This document shows, in pieces, positions 55,408 to 63,940 of a DNA stretch of 64,000 bases (position 1 is the first letter of the stretch; each line of letters opens with the position of its first letter). Source of the DNA: Amycolatopsis orientalis DSM 40040 = KCTC 9412. Its GTDB lineage: Bacteria; Actinomycetota; Actinomycetes; Mycobacteriales; Pseudonocardiaceae. The notes under the pieces were generated by a model, which made no database searches, was not told the origin of the DNA, and saw only the letters and a list, made by a program, of their open reading frames with translations. A program made the translations under genes and the position numbers. The DNA is taken from assembly GCF_000478275.1 (NCBI RefSeq), contig NZ_ASJB01000015.1, forward strand, positions 341,615 to 405,614, in the 5' to 3' direction.

Positions 55408-56882
55408 TGCGCACTGTCACCGGTCCGAGTGACCACGTGGTGGTGATCGGTGGCGGGCTCGCCGGGCTGTCGGCGACGCTGCACCTGCTCGGCGCCGGAC
55501 GCCGGGTCACGCTGCTGGAGCAGGACAAGAGTCCCGGAGGCCGCGCCGGACAGGCGGATTTCGGCGGCAACACCGTCGACACCGGCGCCAGCGTGCTGAC
55601 CATGCCGGAACTGCTCGACGAGGCCTTCTCGGCGGTCGGCGAATCGCTGTCGGGCAATCTGACCCTGACCCGGCTCGACCCGGCCTATCGCGCCCGGTTC
55701 GCCGACGGCAGCACGATCGCCGTGCATACCGAGGCGGCGGCCATGGAGGCCGAGATCCGCGCGGCCGCCGGTCCGGCCGAAGCCGACGGTTACCGCCGTC
55801 TGCGGCGCTGGCTGACCGAGCTGTACGCGGTACAGAAGGACCGTTTCATCGGCGCGAACTTCGACTCGCCGCTCGACCTCGTCCGCCCGGAACTGGTGAA
55901 ATTGGCCGCACTGGGCGGATTCGGCAGGCTCGGCCCGCAGATCGGCCGGTTCTTGCGCGACGACCGGGTGCGCCGCCTGTTCTCCTTCCAGGCGCTCTAC
56001 GCGGGACTCGACCCGGCGCGCGCGATCGGCGCGTACGGCGTCATCTCCTTCATGGACACCGTCGGCGGCGTCTACTACCCGGCGGGCGGGATGGGCGAGG
56101 TCGCGCGGGCGCTGACGGGCGCCGCCGAACGGGCCGGTGCGGACGTGCGGTTCGGCACCGAAGCCGCTTGGCTGGAACGGGTTTCCTCGCGGGTGCGCGC
56201 GGTGCGGACCCGCTCGGGTGAGCGGATCCCTTGCGACACCGTGGTTCTCGCGACCGAACTGGGTACCGCGTACCGGTTGCTCGGCGCCCGTCCCCGGCGC
56301 CCGCTGCCACTGCGGTACTCGCCGTCGGCCGTCGTCCTGCACGGGCACGCGCCGAAAGCATGGCCGGATTTGGGCCACCACACCATCTTCTTCGGCCACG
56401 CCTGGGAAAAGACCTTCTCGGAGATCATCCGCGAGGGCAGGCTGATGAGCGACCCGTCGCTGCTGGTGACCCGGCCGACCGCGACCGAACCGGGGCTCGC
56501 CCCCGGCGGCGGCCAGGTGATCTCGGTACTGGCACCGGCACCGAATCTCCGTCGCGGCAAGATCGACTGGACGAGGGTCGGCCCCGCCTATCGCACGGAA
56601 CTCCTGCGTACGCTGGAAAAGCGCGGCCTCACCGGCTTCGCGGACGACTTCGCCGTCGACGAGATGATCACCCCGGCGGGCTGGGCGGAACGCGGTCTCA
56701 CCGCGGGCACCCCGTTCTCGCTGGCGCACACCTTCGCCCAGACCGGCCCGTTCCGGCCGGGAAACCTGGTGCGGGCGGCGGAAAACGTCGTGCTGGCCGG
56801 CTGCGGGACCACACCGGGCGTCGGCATCCCGCCGGTGGTGATCTCCGGCAGGCTCGCGGCGGAAAGGGTCACGGGCCGATGA
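55407..56882 (+). CDS. crtI: Phytoene desaturase
   Basis: 491 residues. N-terminal FAD fold VVVIGGGLAGLSATLHLLGAG, then the SPGGRAGQ and the C-terminal carotenoid-dehydrogenase signature (LAGCGTTPGVGIPPVVISG, AERV). It desaturates phytoene, producing lycopene or neurosporene. ATG 55407 overlaps the crtE stop; its own stop overlaps crtB. Confidence 0.94.
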   Translation: MRTVTGPSDHVVVIGGGLAGLSATLHLLGAGRRVTLLEQDKSPGGRAGQADFGGNTVDTGASVLTMPELLDEAFSAVGESLSGNLTLTRLDPAYRARFADGSTIAVHTEAAAMEAEIRAAAGPAEADGYRRLRRWLTELYAVQKDRFIGANFDSPLDLVRPELVKLAALGGFGRLGPQIGRFLRDDRVRRLFSFQALYAGLDPARAIGAYGVISFMDTVGGVYYPAGGMGEVARALTGAAERAGADVRFGTEAAWLERVSSRVRAVRTRSGERIPCDTVVLATELGTAYRLLGARPRRPLPLRYSPSAVVLHGHAPKAWPDLGHHTIFFGHAWEKTFSEIIREGRLMSDPSLLVTRPTATEPGLAPGGGQVISVLAPAPNLRRGKIDWTRVGPAYRTELLRTLEKRGLTGFADDFAVDEMITPAGWAERGLTAGTPFSLAHTFAQTGPFRPGNLVRAAENVVLAGCGTTPGVGIPPVVISGRLAAERVTGR

Positions 56883-57808
56883 GCGAACTCGACGCCGCGG
56901 GCATCACCGGGCAGACGTTGCGGGCGGCGTACACCGAATGCCGCCGGATCAACGCGCACCACGGCCGTACCTTCTTCCTCGCGACCCGGCTGCTGCCGCC
57001 CCGGACGCGGCCGTTCGCGCACGCGCTGTACGGCTTCGCGCGGATGGCGGACGAACTGGTCGACAATCCCGCGCCCGGCACCGATCCCGCGTTCGCGCTC
57101 GACGAGGTCGCCGGGCTGGTCGCGCGGGTCTTCGACGGCGCCACCCCCGCCGACCCGGTGCTGGCCGCGCTCGCCGACACCGTGCGCCGCCACGATTTGG
57201 ACCGCGGCCTGTTCGACGCGTTCCTGCGGTCCATGGCGATGGACCTCGAGATCACCGAATACGCGACCTACGCCGATCTCAAGGAGTACGTCCACGGTTC
57301 GGCCGAGGTGATCGGCCTGCAGATGCTGCCGGTCTTCGGCACCGTCGTCCCGGTCGCCGACGCCGAACCCGGTGCCGCCGCGCTGGGCGAGGCGTTCCAG
57401 CTGACCAACTTCCTGCGCGACATCGGCGAGGACCTCGACCGGGGCAGGCTTTACCTGCCCACCGAGGAGCTGGCCGCGTTCGGCGTCGACCGCGAGCTGC
57501 TCATGTGGTCGCGCGCCCGGGGGCTGCCGGACCGCCGGGTGCGGCGCGCGCTCGCCGTGGCGGTGGCGCGCAACCGCGCGGTGTACCGCCGTGCCGAAGC
57601 GGGGATCCCGTTGCTGCGCCCGGAATCCCGCGACTGTGTCCGGACCGCGCTGGTGCTCTACGAAGGCATTCTCGACGAGATCGTGGCGCTCGGCTACGAC
57701 GTGCTGAACACCCGCGCGTTCGTGCCGCGGCGACGGCGGCTGGCGACCGCGCTGCCGAAGTTGCTGACGAGCGCGTGGAGCAACTCCAGGCTTAGGGTGC
57801 GGTCATGA
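56879..57808 (+). CDS. crtB: Phytoene synthase
   Basis: 309 residues. First aspartate motif MADELVDN, second RDIGEDLDRGRLYLP. It condenses two geranylgeranyl diphosphates to phytoene. ATG 56879 overlaps the crtI stop (ATGA). Cyclase or ketolase genes are not in the window, so the final carotenoid cannot be told. Confidence 0.95.
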   Translation: MSELDAAGITGQTLRAAYTECRRINAHHGRTFFLATRLLPPRTRPFAHALYGFARMADELVDNPAPGTDPAFALDEVAGLVARVFDGATPADPVLAALADTVRRHDLDRGLFDAFLRSMAMDLEITEYATYADLKEYVHGSAEVIGLQMLPVFGTVVPVADAEPGAAALGEAFQLTNFLRDIGEDLDRGRLYLPTEELAAFGVDRELLMWSRARGLPDRRVRRALAVAVARNRAVYRRAEAGIPLLRPESRDCVRTALVLYEGILDEIVALGYDVLNTRAFVPRRRRLATALPKLLTSAWSNSRLRVRS

Positions 57809-58590
57809 CCACTGCTGCGAACAGGAAGATCCGGATCGGCGTCCAGCTGCAGCCGCAGCACGCCGAGTACAAGGCGATCCGCCGGGCGGCTTCGGAGGCC
57901 GAAGACCTCGGCGTGGACATCGTGTTCAACTGGGACCACTTCTACCCGCTGTACGGCGATCCCGACGGCCTGCACTACGAGTGCTGGACCATGCTGGGCG
58001 CCTGGGCGGAGTCCACCTCGCGGGTCGAGATCGGCGCGCTGGTGACGTGCAACAGCTACCGCAATCCCGAGCTGCTGGCCGACATGGCGCGCACCGTCGA
58101 CCACATCTCCGACGGGCGGCTCATCCTCGGCATCGGCTCCGGCTGGTTCGAGAAGGACTACGACGAGTACGGCTACGAGTTCGGCACCGCGGGCGGGCGG
58201 CTCGACGACCTCGCCGAGGCGCTGCCGCGGATCGAGACCAGGCTCGGCAAGCTGAACCCCGCGCCGACCCGCGAGATCCCGGTGCTGATCGGGGGCGGCG
58301 GCGAGAAGAAGACGCTGCGCCTGGTCGCGAAGCACGCCGACATCTGGCACGGCTTCGGCGACCCGGAGGTCGTCGAGCGCAAGGTCAAGATCCTCGACCA
58401 GCACTGCGCCGACATCGGCCGGGACCCGAAGGAGATCGAGCGTTCGGTCGGCGTCGAGGGTGATCCCGAGGAGCTGGGCCCGAAGCTGCTGGAGCACGGC
58501 GTCTCGCTGTTCACCGTGGCGACCGGCGGCCCGGACTACAATTTCGACCTGCTGCGGTCCTGGATCCAGTGGCGGGACAAGCAGTCCTGA
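57805..58590 (+). CDS. LLM-class F420-dependent oxidoreductase
   Basis: 261 residues, luciferase-like barrel (VGVDIVFNWDHFYPLYGD-type start: EDLGVDIVFNWDHFYP; SRVEIGALVTCNSYRNPELLADMARTVDHIS in part; GIGSGWFEKDYDEYGYEFGT). The fold and the GSGWFEKDY loop match F420-binding members. It is joined to crtB by a 4-bp overlap, so it belongs to the carotenoid operon by position; a carotenoid role is not established. Confidence 0.88.
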   Translation: MTTAANRKIRIGVQLQPQHAEYKAIRRAASEAEDLGVDIVFNWDHFYPLYGDPDGLHYECWTMLGAWAESTSRVEIGALVTCNSYRNPELLADMARTVDHISDGRLILGIGSGWFEKDYDEYGYEFGTAGGRLDDLAEALPRIETRLGKLNPAPTREIPVLIGGGGEKKTLRLVAKHADIWHGFGDPEVVERKVKILDQHCADIGRDPKEIERSVGVEGDPEELGPKLLEHGVSLFTVATGGPDYNFDLLRSWIQWRDKQS

Positions 58591-58604
58591 GGTCCTTTCG
58601 CGTG

Positions 58605-58655
58605 CCATGAAAGGTCCTTTCCTTGCAAAATTTGCGAGGAAAGGACCTTTCATGG
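58605..58655. repeat. Palindrome, CATGAAAGGTCC family, between convergent genes
   Basis: About 25-bp arms, 58605-58629 and 58631-58655, with one G.T mismatch. It lies between the stop of the F420-type gene (15 bp away) and the stop of the CGNR-like gene (3 bp away), so it can terminate both. Confidence 0.92.
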
Positions 58656-58658
58656 CGT

Positions 58659-59210
58659 TCAGGACCGACCACGCCGGTGGGCCGCCACCCGCTCCCGGGT
58701 CGCGCACCGCGTCGAACAGTACCGGCGCGGGCTTCCTCCGCCCAAGTGCGCGAAGGGCTTCCCACAGCCCGAAGCGGCACACAGCCCGCCCGGCGGCGCC
58801 TGCCGGTCGGCCAGCAGGACCGCGAGCGCCAGCGCGGACGACGTCACCAGCCACGCACCCCACGGTCCGTCATCGTCGGCGTCCACGTGCAGATGCCAGC
58901 CGAACCCGTCGGCGTGATCGGTCAGCCGCGGCGGATGCGCGTACCGGGCCAGCAGCCGGTTGAGCACTCCGGCCGCCTCCGCGACATCCCGCGCCGCGAA
59001 CACCTCACGCAGCTCCCATGCCGCCTCGCGCAAGGACGTCAGGTCCGAAGGGCTCAGCTCCACGTCGGTCTCACCGTGCGCCGCCAGGACGGGACGGACC
59101 GTAGAAGCCGAGGGTTCGGGCGAGAGCAGGACCTCCAGCAGATCCACCGCCCGCTGCGCCGCCGCCCGCGCCGAACGCCCCGGCAGGAAATCCCGCTGCG
59201 CTGAAGTCAT
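58659..59210 (-). CDS. CGNR-like zinc-finger regulator with altered motif
   Basis: 183 residues. The C-terminal finger reads CAASGCGKPFAHLGGGSPRRYCSTRC, then ATRERVAAHR where CGNR is usual, so the signature is degenerate. The N-terminal half resembles the ABATE domain of the gene at 53590 (aspartate/leucine-rich helices). ATG 59210. Divergent from an MFS gene over only 22 bp, with an inverted repeat across the MFS start, so it probably represses both. Confidence 0.78.
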   Translation of the reverse strand: MTSAQRDFLPGRSARAAAQRAVDLLEVLLSPEPSASTVRPVLAAHGETDVELSPSDLTSLREAAWELREVFAARDVAEAAGVLNRLLARYAHPPRLTDHADGFGWHLHVDADDDGPWGAWLVTSSALALAVLLADRQAPPGGLCAASGCGKPFAHLGGGSPRRYCSTRCATRERVAAHRRGRS

Positions 59211-59216
59211 ATCCCA

Positions 59217-59249
59217 CTGTAACGTCTTTTTCATGAGAGGCCGTTACAG
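59217..59249. promoter_or_regulatory. Inverted-repeat operator across the MFS start codon
   Basis: CTGTAACG (59217-59224) and CGTTACAG (59242-59249) are perfect 8-bp arms separated by 17 bp. They span the whole 22-bp intergenic gap and the first codons of the MFS gene, so a protein bound here would block both divergent starts. Confidence 0.6.
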
Positions 59250-60411
59250 ACTCGCCGTCTATCTCGCCGGGGCGACGATCGCCAGGACCGGCGACGAACT
59301 GTCCGGGCCGGCGCTGCTCCTGCTCGGCCTCGGCGTCGACGGCTCCGCCGCCACGGGGTCGGCACTGCTCGCGGGCCTGACGATCTCCGCGGCGGCGGGC
59401 GGGCCGCTGCTCGGCGCGCTGCTCGACCGCAGTCCCCGCCCGGGACGGCTGCTGGCGTGGGCGCTGCTGGCCTACGCGGGCGGACTCGGCGCGGTGCTCG
59501 CGCTCGTCGAAATCCCCGCGGCGATCGCGGTCGCCGTCGCGGCCGGGCTGCTCAACCCCGCGCTGGCCGGGGGCTGGACGGCCCAGCTGCCCGGCGTCCG
59601 CGGCACGACACCGCTGCCGAGGGCGAGCGCGCTGGACGCGATGACGTTCACCGCGGCGAGCCTCGCCGGACCGGGACTGGCCGGGCTCGTGACCGCTTAC
59701 GCCGGTGCCCCGGCCGCGGTCGCCGTCGCGATCACCCTGGTCGTCGCGGCCTTCCCGGCCGCGTGGTCACTTCCCGCCGCCGAAGCCCGGCCGGGGAAGC
59801 CGATCCGGCGGCAGCTCGCCGCCGGCTTCGCCGTCCTGTTCCGCAATCGCGCGCTCCTGCGGGCGACAGCGACCTCCACGATGTCCTTCGTCGGCGTCGG
59901 GATGGCCGTGGTCTGCTACCCGCTGCTCGGCGCCCAACGGCTGGGGAACCCGGGGGCCGGCGCGCTCCTGCTCACCGTGCTGGCCGCCGCGTCCCTGGTC
60001 GCGAACGCCGTGCTGGCCCGCAGGCCGCCGCCACCGGACCGCACCGTGCTCGTCAGCACCGGCTTGCTGGGCGCGAGCTTCCTGCTCGCCGCCGCCGGGC
60101 ACGACGTGGTGACCCTGCTGGCCGCCGCCGTCCTCGCCGGATTCGCCGAGGGACCGCAGCTTTCGGCGCTTTTCGCCATCCGGCATCGCGAAGCACCCGC
60201 CGAAGTGCGGGCTCAGGTTTTCACGACGGCGGCGAGCGTGAAGATCACCGGCCTCGCGGCGGGTGCCGCGGCCGCGGGGCCTTTGAGCGCACTCTCCGTA
60301 ACCGCCGGGCTGAGCGCCGCGGCGGGCTGCCAGCTGCTCGCGGCTGCGACGTATGCCGTGGTCAGAACGTCCAGGCGGACTAGAACGCCATCGCCTGCGC
60401 GCGCCGCTTGA
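59233..60411 (+). CDS. MFS transporter
   Basis: 392 residues with about 12 membrane segments (LAVYLAGATIARTGDELSGP at the start, LGALLDRSPRPGRLLAWALLA with the MFS loop motif). Start ATG 59233 within the operator. It is divergent from the CGNR-like gene and probably controlled by it. Substrate unknown. Its 3' end overlaps the convergent Rv2175c-type gene by 32 bp. Confidence 0.85.
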   Translation: MRGRYRLAVYLAGATIARTGDELSGPALLLLGLGVDGSAATGSALLAGLTISAAAGGPLLGALLDRSPRPGRLLAWALLAYAGGLGAVLALVEIPAAIAVAVAAGLLNPALAGGWTAQLPGVRGTTPLPRASALDAMTFTAASLAGPGLAGLVTAYAGAPAAVAVAITLVVAAFPAAWSLPAAEARPGKPIRRQLAAGFAVLFRNRALLRATATSTMSFVGVGMAVVCYPLLGAQRLGNPGAGALLLTVLAAASLVANAVLARRPPPPDRTVLVSTGLLGASFLLAAAGHDVVTLLAAAVLAGFAEGPQLSALFAIRHREAPAEVRAQVFTTAASVKITGLAAGAAAAGPLSALSVTAGLSAAAGCQLLAAATYAVVRTSRRTRTPSPARAA

Positions 60412-60757
60412 CCTCGGTGCCGTGGCTGGTCCGGAGCGCGTTGACCGGGGTGGCCCCCGGCAGGGTCTCGTCCTCGGCGAAGAGCCAGCGCAGCATCTCC
60501 GTCCGCGTGAAGCCGGAGTCCGCGAGCACGGTGATGGTGCCCGCCAGGCCCTTGACCACGCCGTCCTTCACCAGGAAGGCGACCGGGACGTACAGCTCGC
60601 CCTTGCGCCGCACGGCGATCAGGTGACCGTCACGCAGCATCTGGCGGACCTTGTTGGCCGAAACGTTCAGCGCGGTCGCGACCTCCGGAAGCGGGAGAAC
60701 GGCCACATCTGCATCGAGAACGTCGTCGGCGACGGGAATACCACTCACAGGTGACAC
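60380..60757 (-). CDS. Rv2175c-type DNA-binding protein (PknL partner)
   Basis: 125 residues: VAVLPLPEVATALNVSANKVRQMLRDGHLIAVR is a winged-helix/MerR-like domain in part, followed by VPVAFLVKDGVVKGLAGTITVLADSGF. It matches mycobacterial Rv2175c, a nucleoid-associated regulator phosphorylated by PknL, and lies divergent from a PknL-like kinase here as there. GTG 60757 chosen; GTG 60748 is possible. It overlaps the MFS gene 3' end by 32 bp. Confidence 0.9.
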   Translation of the reverse strand: MSPVSGIPVADDVLDADVAVLPLPEVATALNVSANKVRQMLRDGHLIAVRRKGELYVPVAFLVKDGVVKGLAGTITVLADSGFTRTEMLRWLFAEDETLPGATPVNALRTSHGTEVKRRAQAMAF

Positions 60758-60932
60758 TGTGCCACATTCCGTCTCCCGCTCCGTTAGTGCGCACGGGTGA
60801 CGACTTCGCCATGACGGAGCGTGTCCGCTCAGTCACGCATACCGCCGATTCGACGAAATGCCGGAAATCGTGATCCTTGCCGGGCCAGGTCCCGTACACC
60901 AGAACATGGGCACTTCCGTACGATCCATAGCC

Positions 60933-63005
60933 GTGACACGCACGGACCCCACTCTGGTGGGCACTCTGCTCGAGGGCCGTTACCGGGTGGACAAGCTGCT
61001 CGCGCGCGGCGGGATGTCGTCGGTGTACCGCGGCGTCGACACCCGCCTGGACCGCCAGGTCGCCATCAAGATCATGGACCCGCGCTTCGCCGACGACAGG
61101 TCGTTCGTCGAGCGCTTCGAACGGGAGGCCCGCTCGGCGGCCCGGCTGCACCATCCGCACGTGGTGGCGGTGCACGACCAGGGCTTCGACACCCCCGGCG
61201 GGGAGGAGTCCGGCCGCGCCTTCCTGGTCATGGAACTCGTCGACGGCGGGACCCTGCGCGAGCTGCTCGCCGAACGCGGTCCGCTGGACGTCGCGCTCGC
61301 GCTGAGCATCGCCGAACCGGTGCTGTCCGCCCTCGCCGCGGCGCACGCGGCCGGACTGGTGCACCGCGACGTCAAACCGGAGAACGTGCTCATCGGCCGC
61401 GGCGGCACTGCGCTTTCGGGCGGCGTGGTCAAGGTGGGCGACTTCGGCCTGGTCCGCGCGATCGCGAGCGCGGGGACGACCAGTTCGAGCGTCATCCTCG
61501 GCACCGTCGCCTACGTCTCGCCCGAACAGGTCGCCACGGGTGCGACCACGTCCAGCGGCGACGTCTACTCCACCGGGATCCTGCTGTACGAGATGCTCAC
61601 CGGCCGCGCGCCTTACACCGGCGACACGGCGATCTCGGTGGCGTACCGGCACGTCAACGACGACGTCCCGCGCCCGAGCGAACTCCGGCCGGGGATCCCG
61701 CCCGCGCTGGACGAGCTGATCCTGCGCGCCACCCGCCGCGACCCCGAGCAGCGCCCGTCCGACGCCGCGGTATTCCTCGCCGAGCTGAACCATCTGCGCA
61801 CCGTCCTCGGCATCCCGGCGGTCCCGGTACCCGTGCCGCTGCCCGCCGACGCCGACCGGGAGACCGCCGCGGAGCGCACCACCCCCGGTATCCCGGCCGT
61901 CCCGGCGGTGAACCCCGCCATGGCGACCACCGTGCTGGCCCCGGTCGCCGAGGCGACCTTGCCGGTCACCGGCCCGCGCGGGACGCAGGCGCTGCACCGG
62001 GAACCGCAGTTCCCGCCCACCCCGCCGCCCGGCACCCAGCCGCCGCGCACTCCTCCCCCTCGGCCCAAACCGGCCGCGGACGACGAAGACCGGCCGCGGT
62101 CCCGCAAACGGCTCTACGTGATGATCGCGGCCGCGGTCCTGGTCCTCGGTGGCCTGATCGGCGCGTTCGCCTTCATCCTCAACGACTCCGCGCCGACGAC
62201 GTCGTCGGTGCCGAAGCTGGCCGGGATGAACCAGGCCGCCGCCGGTGACGCGCTCCGGTCGGCGAAGCTGACCCCGGCCTACACCGAGGAGTACAGCGAC
62301 ACCGCCGCGCAGCACACGGTGATCCGGTCCGATCCGGCGGCGGGCGCGTCGGTCGCGCCGGGCACCACGGTCAACGTCGTGCTGTCGAAGGGCCGCCCGA
62401 TCGTGCCGGACATCCAGGCCGGGACCAGCCAGCAGGACGCGGAGACGGCGATCAAGGCCGCGCAGCTGACCCCGGTCCAGGGCGAGCAGGAGTTCAGCGA
62501 CGTCGCCAAGAACAAGGTGATCCGCGTCGACCCGGCTCCCGGTTCGCAGCTGAACATCGGCGGGCAGGTCACGATCATCCTGTCGAAGGGCCCCGAACCG
62601 CTGCCGCCGGTCCCGGACGTCACGGGCCAGGCCAAGGACGCCGCGTTCGCGATCCTCCAGCAAGCGGGCTTCCAGCCGTTCCAGGCAGGCGAGGAGTTCT
62701 CCGACCAGTTCGCCGCCGGCCAGGTGACCCGCACCGACCCCAAGGGCGGCGGCAAGGCGAGCAACCGCCGGATCGGGGTGTTCGTTTCGAACGCCGTCGA
62801 AGTACCGAACGTGACCTTCAAGCGGATGGAGGAGGCGATCCAGATCCTGCGTCAGGCCGGACTGGAAGCCGACCGTGAGGGTCGGGGAAACGGCAACGGC
62901 CACGGCGGCGGAAACGGCGGTTTCGACTTCGTCCTGCAGCAGGATCCGCAGCCGGGCACCAAGGTGCCGAAGGGCTCGAAAGTGCGGCTCAGGGGCTTCG
63001 GGTGA
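60933..63005 (+). CDS. pknL: Serine/threonine kinase of the PknL/PknB type with PASTA repeats
   Basis: 690 residues from the GTG at 60933. Kinase domain 15-285 with GMSSVYRG, catalytic Lys46, HRDVKPEN (Asp146) and DFG. A Pro-rich juxtamembrane segment (about 290-393) leads to one membrane helix (395-415) and four PASTA repeats (about 426-690) that bind muropeptides or lipid II. Position opposite an Rv2175c-type gene matches PknL; M. tuberculosis PknL has lost its PASTA part. Longer starts (60858) lack support. Start context suggests a leaderless or short-leader mRNA. Confidence 0.92.
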   Translation: MTRTDPTLVGTLLEGRYRVDKLLARGGMSSVYRGVDTRLDRQVAIKIMDPRFADDRSFVERFEREARSAARLHHPHVVAVHDQGFDTPGGEESGRAFLVMELVDGGTLRELLAERGPLDVALALSIAEPVLSALAAAHAAGLVHRDVKPENVLIGRGGTALSGGVVKVGDFGLVRAIASAGTTSSSVILGTVAYVSPEQVATGATTSSGDVYSTGILLYEMLTGRAPYTGDTAISVAYRHVNDDVPRPSELRPGIPPALDELILRATRRDPEQRPSDAAVFLAELNHLRTVLGIPAVPVPVPLPADADRETAAERTTPGIPAVPAVNPAMATTVLAPVAEATLPVTGPRGTQALHREPQFPPTPPPGTQPPRTPPPRPKPAADDEDRPRSRKRLYVMIAAAVLVLGGLIGAFAFILNDSAPTTSSVPKLAGMNQAAAGDALRSAKLTPAYTEEYSDTAAQHTVIRSDPAAGASVAPGTTVNVVLSKGRPIVPDIQAGTSQQDAETAIKAAQLTPVQGEQEFSDVAKNKVIRVDPAPGSQLNIGGQVTIILSKGPEPLPPVPDVTGQAKDAAFAILQQAGFQPFQAGEEFSDQFAAGQVTRTDPKGGGKASNRRIGVFVSNAVEVPNVTFKRMEEAIQILRQAGLEADREGRGNGNGHGGGNGGFDFVLQQDPQPGTKVPKGSKVRLRGFG

Positions 63006-63123
63006 CACAAAAGGTGCGGTGAAACCGTTCAGTACCGGCATGGTCATCGGATACCGTGAATCCCATGGTGGTCTTTGACGGCGTGAGGGGCGTTTCAGCC
63101 AGGTTCGCCCCACCCGGTCCGCG

Positions 63124-63909
63124 ATGAGCTTCTTCACCGACGGTCCGCGAAGCCGCCCCCTGTTCCCGGTGCCGGAACAGGAGCTGTTCGGGTACAACGG
63201 CCGCCCCTGGGTGGATCCGCCGCACGAGTACATCGTCCCGGCGATCCTGCCCTGGTCGATGCCGCTGGGCCGCGCCGAGCGGACCATCGTGGCGCTGAGG
63301 GGTATCGAGGTGTGGCCGGAGTCGGTCACCTTCCAGCTGTCGGTGTACTCGCGGGATCTGCTGCTGGACGAACCCGGCGAAGGCCTGATCGACCACCGCC
63401 GGGTCCCGGACTACAACGCGCTGCTCGTCGGGGTGCTCTTCCCCGACGGCCGCCGGGCCAGCTCGGAGACCATCTCCGTGCCGTCGGCTTCGAAACCGGA
63501 CCAGCCGGTGCTGCGCGCCCAGGGTCTGGGCGGGACGTCGTTCCACGTCGACCACGAGATCTTCCTGTGGCCGCTGCCGCCGGCCGGTCCGCTGGAGTTC
63601 GTCGTCCAGTGGCTCGACCGCGACATCGAGGAGACACGCACCGCGCTCGACGGCACCGCGATCCGCGACGCCGCGAAGGAGGCGGGCGAGATCTGGCCCG
63701 GCCTGCCCGCCCGCGAGGCGCACGGGCTGCCGGTCCGCCGGGTCGGGGCGCAGGCGATGATCACCCCCGCCTGGCCGCGCGAGTCGCAGGCCCCGCCTCC
63801 GCTGCCCCAGCCCCAGCGCCCGGCCTCGCCGCTGCCCGCCCAGGAGAAGGCGGACCGGCCGCGGCGGGGCGCGCCACTGCCGACCCGCCTGCCCCGCCGG
63901 GCCCGCTGA
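63124..63909 (+). CDS. Protein of unknown function, Pseudonocardiaceae type
   Basis: 261 residues. A soluble domain (about 1-200: WPESVTFQLSVYSRDLLLDEP, FVVQWLDRDIEETRTALDG) and a Pro/Gln-rich basic tail (about 205-261) that looks disordered. No signal peptide or membrane segment, and I recognise no family. ATG 63124. Single gene after pknL in the same direction, 118 bp away. Confidence 0.55.
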   Translation: MSFFTDGPRSRPLFPVPEQELFGYNGRPWVDPPHEYIVPAILPWSMPLGRAERTIVALRGIEVWPESVTFQLSVYSRDLLLDEPGEGLIDHRRVPDYNALLVGVLFPDGRRASSETISVPSASKPDQPVLRAQGLGGTSFHVDHEIFLWPLPPAGPLEFVVQWLDRDIEETRTALDGTAIRDAAKEAGEIWPGLPAREAHGLPVRRVGAQAMITPAWPRESQAPPPLPQPQRPASPLPAQEKADRPRRGAPLPTRLPRRAR

Positions 63910-63940
63910 CCCCCCTCACTGAACCCCTTCACCGGCGAGC

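Noticed and set aside
60858..60932. Longer N-terminus of the PknL-like kinase
   Set aside because: Adds residues without family similarity; the conserved N-terminus begins at the GTG at 60933.
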